A stretch of 64,000 bases of DNA from Selenomonas sp. TAMA-11512 (GTDB taxonomy: Bacteria > Bacillota > Negativicutes > Selenomonadales > Selenomonadaceae), in assembly GCF_037076525.1 (NCBI RefSeq), contig NZ_AP029018.1:434001-498000 (forward strand). Reading direction: 5' to 3'. Made by a program: the position numbers and the translations under genes. How positions within the stretch are numbered: the stretch's first letter is position 1; every line of letters begins with the position of its first letter. The notes beneath the pieces were generated by a model that worked only from the letters and a program-made list of their open reading frames with translations, was not told the origin of the DNA and did not search any database. Below, one piece after another: positions 9,596-18,858 of the stretch.

Positions 9596-9970
9596 GTGGA
9601 AAAGGAAGCTGTATCAAGAGAAATATTATATGACCTTTCAGAATGGTTTGGAATACAGGAAAGCGTGGAAGAGTATATTCGTGATTCACAGGAAAAGCCT
9701 TTTCTTGATTGTTATATGAATGATGAGTCGGTTGGTTTTGTTGTATTAAATGCAACCAGCAAGGATTGTGCAGATATTTTTGTAATTGGCATAAAAAAGA
9801 AATTCCATCAAATGGGTATTGGATCAGTACTTAACGAAGCTTACGAAACTATGGCAAGGAAGCTGGGTTACGCATATTCACAGGTAAAAACGATACAGAT
9901 GAGGCACTACGAAGAATATGATATTGCCAATAATTTTTATATAGCTATGGGATATAAAGAATTGGAATGA
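9596..9970 (+). CDS. GNAT-family N-acetyltransferase, probably 3'-truncated
   Basis: Acetyl-CoA-dependent acetyltransferase fold: beta strands DCYMNDESVGFVVL, motif A as IGIKKKFHQMGIGSVL (Q/RxxGxG/A), then a C-terminal NNFYIAMGYKELE. In relatives the chain usually continues 15-20 residues after 'GYKELE', while here a stop follows and the downstream DNA is unrelated, so the end is probably lost. GTG 9596 is the first conventional start, but the frame is open back to ATT at 9563, directly after a strong GGAGGAG at 9553-9559, so translation may begin there with a rare start. Substrate unknown. Confidence 0.65.
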   Translation: MEKEAVSREILYDLSEWFGIQESVEEYIRDSQEKPFLDCYMNDESVGFVVLNATSKDCADIFVIGIKKKFHQMGIGSVLNEAYETMARKLGYAYSQVKTIQMRHYEEYDIANNFYIAMGYKELE

Positions 9971-10235
9971 CAGAAGCAAAGCAGAGGGAAAAGAGCGCTC
10001 TAGCCGCCAGCAGCTCTGCAAGCGATATTTATTTGGTATAATTTTTCATTCAGAAGGATTCAATGATACAATGGACATGGCGTAAATCTCCTTGGTAGAT
10101 GGCTGATTGCATTTCTATTGTACTAAGAAATAAGGTTTTACGCCTTTTTTATTTCCCGAAATATATGCTTTTCAAGGAATTATGCGGATGAAACTTGTAA
10201 TTTGCCAGGAGGGGTTCTCAAGGTGAGTTCTAAAG

Positions 10236-10335
10236 ATTTGGTGTGAATTAAAGACGCAGGGCTTTTGCAGCAAAGTCTTTCAGACATTGGATGTAGTCAT
10301 CGACCGTCTGTGCGCAGTAATCCAAAAGATTACAT
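10236..10335 (+). pseudogene. IS630-family transposase remnant (C-terminal piece)
   Basis: Translating this stretch gives KTQGFCSKVFQTLDVVIDRL and CAVIQK, nearly identical to the C-terminal part of the IS630 transposase at 18869-19902. Both flanks are unrelated DNA. The 265 bases before it (9971-10235) hold no gene I can support. Confidence 0.75.
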
Positions 10336-10339
10336 CTTT

Positions 10340-10622
10340 TAAGCGTGGATTCCGCATTGCCAAAAGGCCGTCACAGAATCGCATCTCCAAAGAATAGAGA
10401 GGAGAGAACTGGGACAGGAAGATGGAATACGAAAAGACTTCGGTTTGTAGCAAGGTGGAGCATCCGTTTTTGATTGTGAAACGGTTGTTTCGTGCGGGCA
10501 GAACACGGTATCGCGGAATCAAGAAGAACCTACCCCGGTACTATCTGCTCTTTGCGTCAGCGAATCTCGTTATGTGTCTGAGGGCAAGAAGACAAATGGA
10601 GTTTTGTATGACGACAGGATAA
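10340..10622 (+). pseudogene. IS5-family transposase remnant (C-terminal piece)
   Basis: The reading frame shows KRGFRIAKRPSQNRISKE, an in-frame TAG near 10394, then SKVEHPFLIVKRLF, TRYRGIKKNL and YYLLFASANLVMCLRARRQ, the typical end of IS5-group transposases. The N-terminal catalytic part is missing. Downstream (10623-10934) are probable IS terminal sequence, a MITE relic, and the AT-rich leader of the SIR2 gene. Confidence 0.75.
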
Positions 10623-10762
10623 GTGCGCCCATTTTCCCGAATTTCCCAATCCGACGGGAGCTTCGGGAAGAACGGGGCGTAATTTGGTCGGTAATACACG
10701 CTCTTTTTCACTGCAATTTGTAAAATTTGCGTATGTGGATCATATCGTTTTACTTATCCCCT

Positions 10763-10778
10763 ATTTATCAGTGCTTCC
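10763..10778 (+). repeat. MITE end relic
   Basis: ATTTATCAGTGCTTCC matches the right terminus of the MITE family. No left end is visible nearby. Confidence 0.55.
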
Positions 10779-10934
10779 AAAAATATTTGAAATATTAGAA
10801 AAGGTTTAGCTTTGTGAAAGATAAAATGATAAATTCTAACTTCATGATATGAATAAGTGTAGCTAGTTGCAGAATGAATATAAGTTTTAGAGTTTGGACA
10901 GAGATATATGGATAAATTATAGGAGAATTTGATA

Positions 10935-12074
10935 ATGGAAAGCGACAAGAAGATTTCATATTTCAAAGGAAAAAATGAGTCAAAAGTAGATGTTGATTAT
11001 ATTAAAACGGAAATCGCTCAGTTTTTACAATTGGATAATTTAAATTTTTTATTGGGCGCTGGTTGTTCTAGCCACGTAGAAGATGATATAGAGCAAGGGA
11101 TACCCGGGATGACTCATTTATATAAAGGCTTTTTTGAAAAGCACAAGGGATTTCAAATTGCTGGAAACGATGCAGAACCCATTTTCGATGGGAATTTAGA
11201 GAAAATGCTTGAAACAATGGGTGCCATTTCTATTGCTGGAAGAGTAAAACAAATTGATGGTGAAATAGATGAGAAAATTTGTATAGTACAGAAATATATT
11301 AGAGATAAAATTATTGAGGGACTGCACGGCATAGAGTTATTAAACTTTTATCGTAAGTTTTACATGAAGACTGTTGCTAGGGGAAGAAAAAATCCAATAA
11401 ATATTTTTACGACTAACTATGATTTATATAATGAGCAGGCATTGGATTCTCTATCCTTTCCATATAACAATGGATTTATTGGAACTTATAAAAGAACGTT
11501 TAATCCAGCTAGCTATAAGTATGCGTATGTTGAGGATATGAATTTATCTAAGAATGTGTGGGAAAGAGTGCCTAATTTTTATAATTTATATAAGATACAT
11601 GGTTCAATTTCCTGGGTTAAAAACGATAATAAGATTAATGAAATAGATTACAAACATATAAGTGAAGATGATACGGTCATGATTTATCCCACTCCATTAA
11701 AAGACAGGACCACTTTGATGACACCATATTCAGATTTATTTAGGGCAATGGAGACAGCATTACTTAGAAAAAATAGTGTTTTGATAACGTTGGGGTATAG
11801 CTTTGCAGATGAGCATATCAATAGACTTATATTGAATTCATTAGCTATACCAACGTTTAAACTTGTTGTATTTGGAAAAAGTAAAGTGATATCAAGATTA
11901 GTTAAAATGGATGATACACGTATTATAGTCATTAGTTCAGAAGATAAAATTCATTATTTCAAAAAATTTGTAGAAGAAGCAATGCCTGATATTCAAGAAG
12001 ATATTAAAGAGCAAATAGAATTACCTGTTGTTTCGGAATTTATAAGGGCGTTTGAGGGTGAAAAGAATGAGTAG
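10935..12074 (+). CDS. SIR2-domain protein of a SIR2-HerA antiphage system
   Basis: SIR2-like proteins of this kind hydrolyse NAD+ when a phage is sensed. Visible motifs are NFLLGAGCSS (Gly-Ala-Gly at 41-43), FTTNYDLYNEQ (Asn161, Asp163), KIHGSISW (catalytic His222) and LITLGYSFADEHINR near the C-terminus, the SIR2_2 pattern. The length is 379 residues. ATG 10935 is chosen because AGGAG at 10921-10925 has the right spacing; a TTG six bases upstream is too close. The stop overlaps the start of herA by 8 bases (ATGAGTAG), implying coupled translation and a shared complex. Codon use is strongly AT-rich compared with recA or guaA. Confidence 0.88.
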   Translation: MESDKKISYFKGKNESKVDVDYIKTEIAQFLQLDNLNFLLGAGCSSHVEDDIEQGIPGMTHLYKGFFEKHKGFQIAGNDAEPIFDGNLEKMLETMGAISIAGRVKQIDGEIDEKICIVQKYIRDKIIEGLHGIELLNFYRKFYMKTVARGRKNPINIFTTNYDLYNEQALDSLSFPYNNGFIGTYKRTFNPASYKYAYVEDMNLSKNVWERVPNFYNLYKIHGSISWVKNDNKINEIDYKHISEDDTVMIYPTPLKDRTTLMTPYSDLFRAMETALLRKNSVLITLGYSFADEHINRLILNSLAIPTFKLVVFGKSKVISRLVKMDDTRIIVISSEDKIHYFKKFVEEAMPDIQEDIKEQIELPVVSEFIRAFEGEKNE

Positions 12075-13920
12075 CCGCGAAATAGGAAGAATTACTTCTG
12101 TAGGTATTAATGGAGTAATTGCTGACGTGAATTCAGATTTAGGAAACTATATAAATACTATTGACGGAATCCTATTTGTAGGTGAGGTGGGATCATATGT
12201 GTCAATATATGAAATTGGTAGAACTATTATTGCGGAGATAGTTGGAGTAGATGAGAAAACACAATCAATTAATTCAGCTGAATTGGGCAAACCAAATAGT
12301 AGAAGACAAGTATACCTTAATTTGATTGGTGAAATAGTAGATGGTAAGTTTTACTTTGGTGTATCGAAAATGCCACTAATTTTTTCAAATGTTTATATGG
12401 TTTCACAAAAAGAACTTGTTACAATGCTTGAAGTTGGAAAGGAAGAAATAAAGATTTCTAAAGATTCAGACAAGACACGATCGGTCTTGCTTACGATAGG
12501 AAAATCTGTTATTTTCCCTGATTATCAAGTAAAAATAAACATTGATAAATTTTTTGGATTTCATTTCGCTGTCTTTGGGAACACTGGAGCTGGAAAGTCA
12601 AACACAGTTGCAAGAGTTTTACAGAATATTTTCGAAAAAGAAAATTATTCAGCAAAGGGAGCAAAATTTGTAATAATTGATTCGAATGGAGAATATAACA
12701 AGGCTTTTTCAAAGCTAAACGAGGTCAACTCACAAATTAAGCACTCACTTATGAGTACTGACGAGAATAGTGAAAATAAGTTTGAAATACCTGTTTGGGC
12801 ACTATCGGCAGATGATTGGGCTACATTGTTACATGCTTCTGAGAAAACCCAGATGCCTGTATTAAAAAGAGCAATAGATATTGCACGAGTTTTTTACAAT
12901 CCTGGTATACCTAATTATGAACTAAGAAATCATATTCTAGCATCTACTTTGCTTGGGATTATTCAAAGCTCAGATTCTTCTCCATCTAAGTCGGATAAGC
13001 TTAAAGCGATAGTTACCAAATTTGGTACTAATGGTATTAATATGAATTCAATTTTGTCAAATTCAAAAACATTAAGACAATCTATGGGTATAAGCTATGG
13101 TTCTATGCCAGATGAAGAAGTAGTTATTTCATTTTTATCAGATAATTTAAAGCCAGATGAAATTGCTGAAAATATTACGCGTTCGCTGGTTCCATATAGT
13201 TTGGAAGAATTTAGTCAAGCGGTTGAGTTTGCAACATTATATGAGGGGAGCATTAGCTCACAGAGGATACAAGAATATACTGCTACTCTAATGACTCGAT
13301 TACAGAGTCTTCAAGAAGGAATTCAGGGACGTATTTTCTCAAAGACAGAGTATAGGACTGTAGATGATTATATAGATATGTTGCTGGGAGAAAATCAAAT
13401 TGTAGATCTGGATATTAGTTCACTAGACGATGCATCAGCAGAGGTTGTAACTAAAGTTTTAGCTAAACTTTTATTAGATTATTTAAAAAGAAGTGAATTA
13501 AAAGCAGAAACACCGATTAATTTTATAATTGAAGAAGCACATAGATTCATCAAGAATGAAACAAATTATGGAGCCCTTGGATATAATATTTTTGAAAGAA
13601 TTGCTAAAGAAGGTCGCAAGTTTGGAATGCTTTTGGGGATTTCCTCGCAGAGACCAAGCGAATTATCAAAAACAGTAGTATCACAGTGTAGCAATTTCAT
13701 TGTACATCGCGTGCAAAATCCAGATGATTTACAATACATATCCAAAATGGTGCCATACATAAATCGGAATATGATAGAAAGACTTACTTATCTTCAAACT
13801 GGAAATGCGCTGGTTTTTGGTAGTGCGATTAATTTACCGACACTAACTAAATTTGCTCAAGCAAATCCGACAACGGATAGCGATAATGCAAGAATATCAG
13901 AAAAATGGTATATTGAGTAA
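12067..13920 (+). CDS. herA: HerA-type DNA-translocase ATPase of the SIR2-HerA system
   Basis: This is a hexameric FtsK/HerA-superfamily ATPase. It has an N-terminal HAS-barrel-like part (IGRITSVGINGVIADVNSDL), Walker A GNTGAGKSNT (171-180), Walker B with catalytic Glu in INFIIEEAHRF (484-494), and a sensor-type SSQRP (526-530) followed by a likely arginine finger region. At 617 residues it is full length. ATG 12067 follows GAGGGTG and overlaps the SIR2 gene. In characterised systems HerA assembles with SIR2 and both activities are needed for defence; a nuclease partner is not present here. Confidence 0.9.
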   Translation: MSSREIGRITSVGINGVIADVNSDLGNYINTIDGILFVGEVGSYVSIYEIGRTIIAEIVGVDEKTQSINSAELGKPNSRRQVYLNLIGEIVDGKFYFGVSKMPLIFSNVYMVSQKELVTMLEVGKEEIKISKDSDKTRSVLLTIGKSVIFPDYQVKINIDKFFGFHFAVFGNTGAGKSNTVARVLQNIFEKENYSAKGAKFVIIDSNGEYNKAFSKLNEVNSQIKHSLMSTDENSENKFEIPVWALSADDWATLLHASEKTQMPVLKRAIDIARVFYNPGIPNYELRNHILASTLLGIIQSSDSSPSKSDKLKAIVTKFGTNGINMNSILSNSKTLRQSMGISYGSMPDEEVVISFLSDNLKPDEIAENITRSLVPYSLEEFSQAVEFATLYEGSISSQRIQEYTATLMTRLQSLQEGIQGRIFSKTEYRTVDDYIDMLLGENQIVDLDISSLDDASAEVVTKVLAKLLLDYLKRSELKAETPINFIIEEAHRFIKNETNYGALGYNIFERIAKEGRKFGMLLGISSQRPSELSKTVVSQCSNFIVHRVQNPDDLQYISKMVPYINRNMIERLTYLQTGNALVFGSAINLPTLTKFAQANPTTDSDNARISEKWYIE

Positions 13921-14059
13921 TGTTTAGGATGTGTGCCATTCAGGTGTTGGATAAATTTAAACTTTTCTGGGATAGATAGTGCTAGGCAATGCATGGATTT
14001 TGACTGAACTGATATGTATTATAACTCAAACTTCGCACATCAAAACATAAGTCAAAGCT

Positions 14060-15435
14060 TGGAAACTCAGCTCTACAGGTGAAAAAACATCCCACCTATG
14101 CACATTTTCACAGGTTTTATGACAGCAACATTGACAGTTCCGCCAGAAAGCCTTTCAGCAGCTCTTGTACCTTTCTTTCCCATTCGGAACATCCGTTCTT
14201 GAACGCGTGCGACAAACAGCGATACAAGAAGCCGCACCGCTTCGGCATAGCACGGGTCAGAAAGTTCGTCAATCGACAGATAAAATAACTCTCCTATGCT
14301 GCGCGCATCATTGGACGCTTAGTGCTCCACCACAAAAAACATGTGTCGTGTGAATACAATGGAAACATGTGCGGTCATCGCATCATATGAGAGGGAACGG
14401 CAATCCTTCTCCAAACGAAGATAACTCTTGCATACCTTGAAGAACACATCGATCTTCCAACGCTTTCCGTAGATGCGAATCACTTCCTCCTCCGTAAGGA
14501 AGATATCCGTTGTTACCAGAACGAGCCAGTCCTTGCGATTGTTACGGTTGCGGACGAAGACGAAGCGTAGAGGGATAGATTCGTCTCCCTTGCGGACGGT
14601 TGCTTCGACCGACAGCAGATATTTCGAGCGACCACGTCGTTTCTGGTACTTCTTGTAGATTTCCTTCACATCCTGCATCACACCTTCATGGAGGAGGTGC
14701 GTTTTTTCTGTTTTCTTGGCCATCGTGACGACTTCATAGCCAAGTCTGTGAATACGCAGGAGTGATACAGGAGAGCAGAACCACGTGTCGAACAAGAACT
14801 GGCGCGCAGGAATTGCCGCAGCCTTTGATTCCTCGAGAGGTTGGAGCATGACCTCGGTTGCCTTCCTTTATGCAAATTTACGTCCTTTGCCGCCGCTCGT
14901 GAGTGCATCCACCTTCTCGGAGGAGGCACACAGACGGTGCTTCCAATTCTCGGTCGACATAAGAGTAAGGCTGACGGGCAGGAGTGTGTTGCTGTCCGAA
15001 TGGCAGAGTGTGAGCATACGGAATCCGTAGGAGCATTCCTTTTTGGCATGGTCGTAAAGACGCGTCAGGAGTTCGACTCTCTTGGAGCGGGCGCGGTGAT
15101 AGATGGAGTCATCGAGAATGAGGACATTGATGCGATTTGCATTCGTCAAAGGAGCGATAGTGGATTGGATGATAGTTGCTGCCAGCAGCGTGATGAACCT
15201 GGGCCAATGGATATGGCAGGAGTTCATGAAGCGGTAGAAGATATCCTTGGCAAAGGGGACAGCATTCAGTTGGATGTGGATCTGCATGAAGAATGAGTGC
15301 TGGGTAAAGACAGTGTAGAGAATGCGATGAGGAAGATGCTTAGGACAGGGAAGCCACGAAGTTTGTAGGCGTTTGCAGAGTGCAGAATACGACTGACGTG
15401 ATAACGCCTGAGGAAATCTTGTATTTTCTCAGAAA
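14060..15435 (-). pseudogene. Decayed IS4-like transposase
   Basis: Read on the minus strand, pieces in different frames line up as one transposase: SEKIQDFLRRYHVSRILHSA and LRGFPVLSIFLIAFS (near 15330-15435), LILDDSIYHRARSK with the first catalytic Asp (near 15100), FLFDTWFCSP and TAHVSIVFTRHMFFVVEH (14319-14800), then, after an in-frame TAA, SIGELFYLSIDEL. At least three frame changes or stops are present, so it is dead. The 139 bases between herA and this remnant contain nothing recognised. I could not define its terminal repeats. Confidence 0.75.
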
Positions 15436-15478
15436 GCAGATTTTCAGAACGGTTGGTTTGTGTTATATTGTTTATGGC

Positions 15479-15718
15479 ATGAGCCCTCCATTGGATGTTT
15501 TTGGTTGCTACTTTAAATTATACCAAATGGATGTCGCTCATGTTGTTTTCTTTGCCATAAAGACAGATGTTTCAGGGAGGCAGCAGATTATTTATCTGCG
15601 AAGTTTGAGTGAATTAAGAGAACTGGCAGATAAACAAGATATCAAGTTTGAAGATATGGCAATCACAATGGCAGCATATATACTTGGATTTGGCAGTTAT
15701 ACCGGTTTTTTAAAATAG
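15479..15718 (+). CDS. Small unknown protein or gene fragment beside the CD-NTase
   Basis: I do not recognise this 79-residue reading frame (YFKLYQMDVAHVVFFAIKTD, LRELADKQDIKFEDMAI). The frame is open upstream to 15380, but that part overlaps the IS4 remnant, so the original 5' end was probably cut off. No ribosome binding site precedes ATG 15479. It ends 16 bases before the CD-NTase start and so may once have belonged to the same operon. Confidence 0.4.
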   Translation: MSPPLDVFGCYFKLYQMDVAHVVFFAIKTDVSGRQQIIYLRSLSELRELADKQDIKFEDMAITMAAYILGFGSYTGFLK

Positions 15719-15734
15719 TTACGGAGGCTTTGAA

Positions 15735-18193
15735 TTGAAATTTACAGAAAAACAAATAAACAGGATGGCATCTCCTATTAGTCAGTCAGAAGATGAAAAG
15801 TGTAGAAATGCAATTCGCATGGTGCGAGATGCAATGAAAAAACTTAATTATACAGACGATGGAAAAGAAATTCGTTTTTATATGGAGGACACTTATTCAT
15901 ATGCTCTTGATTTACGGCAACAGCATACAAGCAAGAAAATAGCGTTGCTTGTTCAAGGCTCATATGCCAATAGGACAAATATTCCAACAGAAAGTGATGT
16001 TGATGTAGCGGTGATTTTGGAATCAACATTTATACCTAAGTATAGAAACGGAGTTACTGGTAGCGATTATGGTTTTAGTGATGGCACATTTTCTGTTTAT
16101 GAATTAAAGGATGAGGTTCAAGATGCATTGAATCGGCACTTTAAAGGTCAAGGGGTTGAAAGACATGATAAATGTATAAAAGTTATCGGAAATACATATC
16201 GAGTAGATGCAGATGTTGTGCCCGCATATAGGTATAGAGATTATTCTGATGATTATAGATATGATGCTAGTAATTATATTGGTGGTATTGAAATTAGACC
16301 AGATAGCGGAGGGAAAATAATTAATTATCCAGAACAACATATCCGTTTGGGTATAGATATGAACAAGGCGACAAAATATAATTTCAAAAAATGTGTTCGT
16401 ATAATTAAGAGCATGAGGGAAAGAATGGAAGAAAATGGATACGAAGTTAATTCAAAGATATCATCTTTTGGATTAGAGTCATTGCTTTGGAATGTGAATG
16501 TGTCTGCTTATACCAAATATTCAATGTTAAGATATACATTTGATGAAACTATTTCTTTTCTTAAGAATGACTTCGCTAATTTTGGGACCTACACAGAGAT
16601 AAATGGCATTAAGAGTCTTTTCCCTGATTTGGTAATACAAAATACTTTGCACTAGTCAACAAAAACTGGACACAAAAACCTAAAAATTAGTCATTAGAAT
16701 TGAGATACTGTACATATTCATCGAAGATGTGATACACAGAATATCCATGACCTCCATTCAAAGGACACGTATCAAGGAGCCGCACCTTCGTGCTTTGGCG
16801 CGAACTGCTCCCGATACTGCTTCGGCGTAAGGTATCCAAGGGCATATGCAGGGCGCTCCTCGTTGAAGAAGCGGATGTAGTCGGATCTGTCTTCCGGGGC
16901 TAATACTCCGGCGAAGTAATATGGAAATCTGTAAAGAGTTCGGCCTTCAATCCAACCATTAATCGCCTCCATCGCGGCATTGTCTGTCGGTGTGCCGGCT
17001 CTGGACATTGACCTGACAATGTTGTACATGGGCAGGAGTTCGTTGTAGCTCTTGGATGCGTAAACAGAGCCTTGATGGCTGTCCAGTAAGCTCTGATTCG
17101 GATACTGCTTCTTGAAGCGCAAGCACGTCCTGCAAGCCGTCGAGGTAGGTCATACGATCGCCGCGCTTGGATGACGTCGTGGGCAATGACTACGTCATTC
17201 CACAAATCCATATATAGTGTGAGCTGGTCCGTATGTGCGCTCCACATCAAAAGGCGGTCATATGGCTTCGCCACACATTCCGTGGGCGGCGATGTTGATT
17301 CCTGCAAGCAACAAGTTCGGATAGGTTATGGACGGATCGCCCTCCTTCTTGTGACTGTAATGTTTGCAAAGGCTCTTTAATGCCTGCAATCTACAGCATT
17401 TATATGGGCATAGGGATTCAAAGTACGATTCCTTTGTCCAATCGGATTTTGGCATTCAGCCAGCGGTAGCCATGGGAGGGAAAGCGCCCATGGTATTCCT
17501 GAAACAATCCGATGCTCTGCACAAGCCGTTTCTTCTGTTCGGGTGGATGTTCCACGCTCTTCTTCCAGTTGTAGAAGCTGCTGCGTGGATTCCGGTCTTT
17601 GTACAGAGCAGCCGGATGGGGAACTGTCCGGAAAGCTCCATGACTACTTGGTATTCTTCCTGCCGATAGGAATGAACTCTTTTCCGCACCAACTCCTTCC
17701 CCCACCAGATAACCTTTTTAAGCGTGCCTCTGTGATCCTTGCCATAACGAGGGCATCGATAGTTCTTTTTTCATAATGGACTGGAGATCTTCCAGGCCGG
17801 TGGGAACTGGTATGGATTTGGTCTTGGCAAGACCCAAGCAGCTGCGCACCCCCCTTTTCGGCGGGAGCTGGTTGGTATCCCGGTAGTGGCGCATGTAATC
17901 CCGTGCGGTCTGCTCGCTGATCCCGTATTCTTCTGCTGCTTCATATCTCGTGAGCTCGCCGTCGTAGATCCGACGGCCTATGTCCAAACGTTGCTCCTTG
18001 GTGTACTTCACGTGGCAACCTCCTGTCTGCATCGGGAGATAGGCTGTCCGCTGCCTGTCATCCTGTGTACAGGATACTGCAAACAGTGTCCATTTTCTAC
18101 CCCCTCTGTGTCCAGTTTTAGTTTACCACTTCAACTTATCAGAATTTTGTCAATGATTTGTGTGATTTTTATGAATATGACATTAAGGGGTAA
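15735..18193 (+). pseudogene. CBASS CD-NTase (cyclic-oligonucleotide synthase) split by IS3
   Basis: CD-NTases make a cyclic nucleotide signal on infection. The active-site loop is QGSYANRTNIPTESDVDVAV (Gly75-Ser76, Asp88 and Asp90), with a third acid in YRVDADVVPA (near 158-160). The start is TTG 15735 behind ACGGAGG. The 5' part runs 304 codons; the IS at 16648-18133 then adds Leu-His-stop. Removing the IS and one ACTT duplication restores the frame exactly: ...VIQNT-YQNFVNDLCDFYEYDIKG-stop, giving 322 residues and a typical CD-NTase C-terminus. The present product lacks the last 18 residues; whether it keeps activity is unknown. Confidence 0.88.
16648..18133 (-). mobile_element. IS3-family element, decayed inverted copy (1486 bp)
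   Basis: This is the same element as 7577-9063 in the opposite orientation, with both ends conserved and a 4-bp ACTT duplication at 16644-16647 and 18134-18137. Its orfA and orfB are broken by many small indels (for example around 17090-17110, 17180-17250, 17300 and 17680-17770), so it cannot encode transposase. It lies inside the CD-NTase gene. With the first copy it brackets 9.1-16.6 kb as an inverted pair. Confidence 0.92.
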
Positions 18194-18199
18194 TAACAA

Positions 18200-18754
18200 T
18201 TGGATAGTAAAATAACAAAATTATTGTCAAAAAGTTTGTGGATTGCATTGGCTTTATTTGCGATTCGTTATTTAATATGGAATTTTAATTCTTTATACGA
18301 CTTCATTGGAGCTGCGGGAGAGGTTATTTCTATTACAATAATCATTATGAGTTTATATAGTGGTTTTTTGTGGAGATATAATCCTTTTGAAAAAACACCT
18401 AAATTGATGGGTTTATATGAGGGGATTATAGAATATAATTATAATGGAGCTGTTGCAAAAAAAGATACATTTGTAAGAATAAGACAGACACTGCTTTCTA
18501 TTAAGATACAGATTACAACAAATGAAATAACAAGTAATACCATTGTTGCTAATCTTGTAGAAGAAAATGAGGAATATGTTTTATATTACACATACATAAC
18601 AAATCCCAAAAGTAAATATAGTAAAGGAAATCCAATACAGCATGGTACATGTAGGCTTATTTTAAGTGCCAAAGACTATTTGTCAGGTAAGTATTGGACT
18701 TCTCGACAGACAATAGGAGATATTGAATTGAAGAGAATAGATGATAGTAAATAG
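18200..18754 (+). CDS. cap15: CBASS effector Cap15 (two TM helices plus beta-barrel)
   Basis: Cap15 is a membrane effector: the cyclic nucleotide made by its CD-NTase binds the C-terminal beta-barrel and triggers inner-membrane disruption. Two N-terminal hydrophobic helices (about 11-29 and 33-57) are followed by a strand-rich domain (68-184) with LMGLYEGIIEYNYNG, IRQTLLSIKIQI, YYTYITNPKSKY and IQHGTCRL, ending GDIELKRI, which fits the Cap15 family. The start is TTG 18200; its SD-like AAGGGG lies inside the last codons of the CD-NTase, so the two genes formed a coupled two-gene operon. The gene itself looks intact but is now separated from its promoter by an IS. Confidence 0.82.
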   Translation: MDSKITKLLSKSLWIALALFAIRYLIWNFNSLYDFIGAAGEVISITIIIMSLYSGFLWRYNPFEKTPKLMGLYEGIIEYNYNGAVAKKDTFVRIRQTLLSIKIQITTNEITSNTIVANLVEENEEYVLYYTYITNPKSKYSKGNPIQHGTCRLILSAKDYLSGKYWTSRQTIGDIELKRIDDSK

Positions 18755-18858
18755 TGTAAGTAAGGTGTTATTTAGTATCACCATTGATACGCTTTGATAC
18801 AAAAGACTATAAAAGAATAGAAAATAGGCATAAAACAGCCAAAAAATAGAAACTAATA

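Noticed and set aside
10623-10934. A gene between the IS5 remnant and the SIR2 gene
   Set aside because: Only a minus-strand frame without start signals is open; the sequence is IS end, a MITE relic and AT-rich leader.
7577-18133. Composite transposon made by the two IS3 copies
   Set aside because: Each copy has its own, different 4-bp duplication, so they inserted independently.
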